Shown piece by piece: positions 3,825 through 6,554 of a stretch of 6,554 nucleotides of DNA. The translations under genes and the position numbers were made by a program. Location: positions 1 through 6,554 of the forward strand of contig JAMONG010000253.1 of the NCBI GenBank assembly GCA_027066595.1. Reading direction: 5' to 3'. Source of the DNA: Sulfurovum sp. (GTDB lineage: Bacteria > Campylobacterota > Campylobacteria > Campylobacterales > Sulfurovaceae). The notes beneath the pieces are model-generated. The model searched no databases. It saw only the letters and a list, made by a program, of their open reading frames with translations, and had not been told where the DNA came from. Numbering within the stretch: position 1 is the stretch's first letter; the number at the start of each line of letters is the position of its first letter.

Positions 3825-5768
3825 TTATTTCATAGTGGCTTTTTTTACATATTTTTTGAGTTCTAACTGTTTCTTTGTACTCACATCTTCCCCATACAAT
3901 ATCTCTTCATACATACTATCCACTTCTTTTAATGCACGGTTTGTTGGATTTTCTTTACTAACACGTAGTAAAAACTGATGCATACTCTCATCCTCATTTC
4001 GTAGATAGCCCTCTTTTTTCAAGCTTTTGAGTAGAGGCTGCATGATAGCCAGTGCCTCTGAACTGTAGCTTGGTCGTCTAAAGTAAGCGATAATAACAAA
4101 ACTCACCATCACAAGCCCTATAAAGCCCAACACAAACCCAAACACAAAAGAGGGGTTTTTCTTGGCATACTCTAGTAACTGAAGCTGCCTTACATGGGAG
4201 TAGTAGAGTATCCATGTCTCTATTTGGTACTTGGTGTACATCAGGTAGAGGTTGAGTTTTTTAAGAAGTGGATGTAACTCTTTTTTGTTTTGTGCGATGC
4301 GTGCAAGGTCTTGGGCTTGCTGGTCTATGTTGGTAGCTGTAGAGGTAGTCTCATAGCGTACCCATCTGCCATCTATGTAGAGTTCAGCCCAGGCATGGGC
4401 ATCTTTCTCTTTAACCGCAAGATAGTTCTTAAGGCTTTCAGACCTGTCAGACTTGTACCCTGTAACAACACGTGCAGGAATATCCAGCATTCTGGCAACT
4501 GTCACAAAAGAAGAAGCAAAGTGTACACAGTAGCCCCCACGTTTGTCAAAAAGAAAAGAGTCTGTACTGGCATTGATATCTAAGGCTTCAGGTTTAAGCG
4601 TATAGGTAAGGTTTTGCTCTATAAACAGCCCTACAAGAGCCTTAGTTCTTTGTGCAGTACGCTCATACTGCTCTTTAATCTTCTTGGCTTCTTTGTAGCT
4701 TTTTGGGTTTTGTGCTTCACTAAAGTGGCTGGCAAACGCTAACGTAACCGCATCCAGCTCTTGGACATAATAGGGACTAAGCACCGAGCTGGCACTGTAG
4801 TGTAGAGGCTCTTCTATCTTCTTCTCTACTGTTGAGACAAGGTCACTGTCAAGTTGGCTTTCTTTGACTGCATGCTTTGGCATATCAAGCAGATAGAGCC
4901 ATTTTTTTTGCGTAGGGTAGAGGGTAACTTTGTAGCTTTGTGCTTCACCTTGTGAAGAAGAACTCTGTTTTATCTCTCTTTTGATATATTTAGGTAAAGG
5001 TTCCCAGTGGTCTTTTTTGTCTACATAAAGCACACTTCCTCTAAAGTAAAGTGTACTGACATCTGGTACCTCACCCTCAAAGCCTACCTCCATGACAATG
5101 CGGTCTGAGGGGACGAGCAGGGCATTGCCATCTAGGTACATCGTACCATCATGCCCCATACGTTTAGTCACTTCACCTTTAAACCCATAGCTGGCATGTT
5201 CAAACGAAATACGCGGAAAAAAGATAAACAGCACCACTACCCAAGGCAAAGAGTACATAAACATCACCATAGAAGAGCGGAAACTCTCTACAAGGTTACT
5301 CTCCATACGATGAGAGAGTATCATCCAAAGTAAGAAAAATATCTCAAATATCACATAGCTAAGCATCACAATGCCATGATAAAAAAACAATGACAGAGCC
5401 AAAAACAAAAAAGGAGAGATAAGCAAATAGTAGTTTATCTCTCGTGTCAACCTCTGTAATGAGACTACGATGATAAGAATGTAGACTAGCAGTTCCAAAA
5501 AGAGTTTAAGTCGTGAAAGCCCTGTAAAAGAAAAAGCCCCATATAAAGAGAGATAGAGTGCCACAAGCCCTAAAAGAAACACCGTAAAGATAAAAGGGTT
5601 ACTTGCAGGGCTTTTTTTAACCAAGAGTATGCCAAGCACCATCAAGACAAAAAGCATCATAGGTACTTTTAACATCAGCATAAGGGGAAGAAGCACCACA
5701 ATATATGCCATATCTAACAGCATAAGCGGTGTAGGCTTAGAAGAGAGCAAGGGCTGTAAGAATTTCAT
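3825..5768 (-). CDS. TgpA-like membrane transglutaminase (DUF3488, transglutaminase-like and DUF4129-like domains)
   Basis: This 647-aa protein has the TgpA layout: a bundle of about six hydrophobic helices (near 15-50, 58-76, 88-103, 113-151, 168-184) ending in the family-typical FFPRI, a large periplasmic region (about 187-540), one more membrane helix (541-562) and a cytosolic DUF4129-like tail (563-647, ending near MYEEILYGE). The transglutaminase/protease core runs from GGYCVHFASSFVTVARMLDIPARVVTGY (catalytic Cys414) to DAHAWAELYIDGRWVRYETT (His458). The third catalytic position, usually Asp in a DPT-type motif, is Glu473 here. Such proteins are thought to act on cell-envelope proteins; TgpA is important in Pseudomonas aeruginosa, but the substrate is unknown. 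AGGAG lies 7 bases before the ATG, inside the DUF58 gene, so the 32-base overlap start is well supported. The next in-frame ATG (5723) would remove part of the first helix region. Confidence 0.9.
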   Translation of the reverse strand: MKFLQPLLSSKPTPLMLLDMAYIVVLLPLMLMLKVPMMLFVLMVLGILLVKKSPASNPFIFTVFLLGLVALYLSLYGAFSFTGLSRLKLFLELLVYILIIVVSLQRLTREINYYLLISPFLFLALSLFFYHGIVMLSYVIFEIFFLLWMILSHRMESNLVESFRSSMVMFMYSLPWVVVLFIFFPRISFEHASYGFKGEVTKRMGHDGTMYLDGNALLVPSDRIVMEVGFEGEVPDVSTLYFRGSVLYVDKKDHWEPLPKYIKREIKQSSSSQGEAQSYKVTLYPTQKKWLYLLDMPKHAVKESQLDSDLVSTVEKKIEEPLHYSASSVLSPYYVQELDAVTLAFASHFSEAQNPKSYKEAKKIKEQYERTAQRTKALVGLFIEQNLTYTLKPEALDINASTDSFLFDKRGGYCVHFASSFVTVARMLDIPARVVTGYKSDRSESLKNYLAVKEKDAHAWAELYIDGRWVRYETTSTATNIDQQAQDLARIAQNKKELHPLLKKLNLYLMYTKYQIETWILYYSHVRQLQLLEYAKKNPSFVFGFVLGFIGLVMVSFVIIAYFRRPSYSSEALAIMQPLLKSLKKEGYLRNEDESMHQFLLRVSKENPTNRALKEVDSMYEEILYGEDVSTKKQLELKKYVKKATMK

Positions 5769-6554
5769 CTATACTCTCCTTTGTAGAACTAAGTGTGCGT
5801 TTAGGCAGTTTTATCTTAAATGGCAGATGTTTTTTTTCACAACTGAGTACCCACAAAGTAAGCTGTGACAGCCGTGTCTCATGCTCCAAACCCGCTTTAT
5901 AAAAGTCAAATACAAGGTTAGGGGTCTGTGTCTCTTTGATAAAGGTTTTTACCGACATCTCACCTTTGGCTACCGATGCCCAGTGTATATGGGAGAGCCG
6001 TTGTGAACCATCGTACGCACGCAGACCGTCAAACTCTTTCTCTTCACCATAGTAGGTCTCCTCTTCATTTAAAAAAGCTTCAAGGCTCTTGCCTTTAGGT
6101 TCAGGGTAGGCTACGCCTTTGTAGCTGTCGTCTATGGCTAAGGTAAGTCTGGCAGTTGAGAGGGGGTACTTACTCTCCAAATAGCATTTTTCATAGATAA
6201 AACTTCCACGTCTTAACGCTGTGTAAGGAAGAGAGAGTATCGTGCTGGATGCTCCTTTGAGGTAGGGTAAAGGTACAGAGACATCTTCTCCATGAAGTGT
6301 AATGCTCCATGATGCCATTGAGGAATTGTTCTTAATATTAACTAATATTTTACCCTCTTGATTGGCAAAAAAGCGTCCTGCTGGTACAAAGTATGCTTGT
6401 AGATGCCCTAAGTTTAGTACACCCAATGGTCCTGCCGAAAAAGCCAAAGAAAAAACAAAAAAGAGGGTAATATAAACAAGGTTAAAGTCATGCATATAGG
6501 CTTCCATAAAAAGCCCAAAAAGAAACACAACCACCACTACAGAAAAGAGCGTAG
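5737..6554 (-). CDS. DUF58 domain protein, 5' end cut by the window
   Basis: DUF58 proteins are membrane-anchored and are usually encoded between a MoxR AAA+ ATPase and a TgpA-like transglutaminase, as expected here. The frame is open through the right edge (reading TLFSVVVVV before the first in-window GTG at 6537), so the true start lies outside. Counted from that GTG, two hydrophobic segments (about 1-15 and 19-38) are followed by a beta-rich region (45-140) and the DUF58 hallmark at 171-195, with GLRAYDGSQR and HIHWASVAKGEMSVK. The stretch after it, TPNLVFDFYKAG, lacks the DxSxS metal-binding motif of true von Willebrand A domains, and only about 70 residues follow, so this is a short DUF58 form. 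Its last 32 bases overlap the transglutaminase gene, implying coupled translation. The function of DUF58 proteins is not established; a role in envelope maintenance with MoxR is inferred. Confidence 0.9.
   Translation of the reverse strand, partial: TLFSVVVVVFLFGLFMEAYMHDFNLVYITLFFVFSLAFSAGPLGVLNLGHLQAYFVPAGRFFANQEGKILVNIKNNSSMASWSITLHGEDVSVPLPYLKGASSTILSLPYTALRRGSFIYEKCYLESKYPLSTARLTLAIDDSYKGVAYPEPKGKSLEAFLNEEETYYGEEKEFDGLRAYDGSQRLSHIHWASVAKGEMSVKTFIKETQTPNLVFDFYKAGLEHETRLSQLTLWVLSCEKKHLPFKIKLPKRTLSSTKESIDEILTALALF
5776..5780 (-). promoter_or_regulatory. Ribosome binding site inside the DUF58 gene
   Basis: On the minus strand AGGAG lies 7 bases before the ATG at 5768. It sits within the last 44 bases of the DUF58 coding region and decides the transglutaminase start in favour of 5768 over the ATG at 5723. 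Confidence 0.65.

Noticed and set aside
3763..3978. Plus-strand 71-codon frame across the ychJ end
   Set aside because: It overlaps the ychJ C-terminus in another frame and the transglutaminase gene antisense, without a ribosome site or family signal.

Overview
The window looks like chromosomal DNA from a Campylobacterota (Epsilonproteobacteria) species, probably a sulfur-oxidising, Sulfurovum/Sulfurimonas-like organism. This rests on the low-to-moderate GC, the tight packing of short genes, the protein flavour (a TruD with the GYAGLKDK signature, a dodecin, a TauE/SafE-like membrane protein, a YchJ protein) and A/T-rich promoters with -10 boxes but no clear -35. The genus is an inference. 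Nothing points to a mobile element, prophage, CRISPR array, rRNA or tRNA. The window is almost fully coding and has no gene-free stretch longer than about 100 bases.

Left part (1-2338, minus strand): the order of transcription is a six-helix TauE/SafE (DsbD_2-like) membrane protein with a Met/Cys-rich tail, then a 67-aa dodecin, then truD, the tRNA pseudouridine-13 synthase. The three appear to be separate or loosely linked units. A 19-bp imperfect palindrome lies before the dodecin. A perfect 20-bp palindrome lies between dodecin and truD, just upstream of a consensus TATAAT that would put the transcription start on the truD ATG.

Middle part (2360-3820, plus strand): a compact, operon-like run starts from a promoter shared back-to-back with the TauE-like gene. 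It holds a TerB-like alpha-helical protein (GTG start), an acylphosphatase whose ATG overlaps the preceding stop, an unrecognised 65-aa Cys/His-rich protein, and a YchJ-family protein with an SEC-C zinc motif at each end. No common pathway is evident; two of the four are small proteins with probable metal sites.

Right part (3825-6554, minus strand): a DUF58 protein, cut by the right window edge, overlaps by 32 bases a TgpA-like membrane transglutaminase. The usual bacterial arrangement is MoxR ATPase - DUF58 - transglutaminase, so a moxR gene is expected just beyond the right edge. The transglutaminase converges on ychJ with only 4 bases between the two stop codons.

I did not find a clearly new multi-gene system. 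The most worthwhile leads are the truD promoter palindrome with a possible leaderless start, the Cys/His-rich small protein in the acylphosphatase-ychJ cluster, the metal-binding-looking tail of the TauE-like protein, the missing flavin-stacking Trp of the dodecin, and the Glu in place of the expected third catalytic Asp in the transglutaminase.
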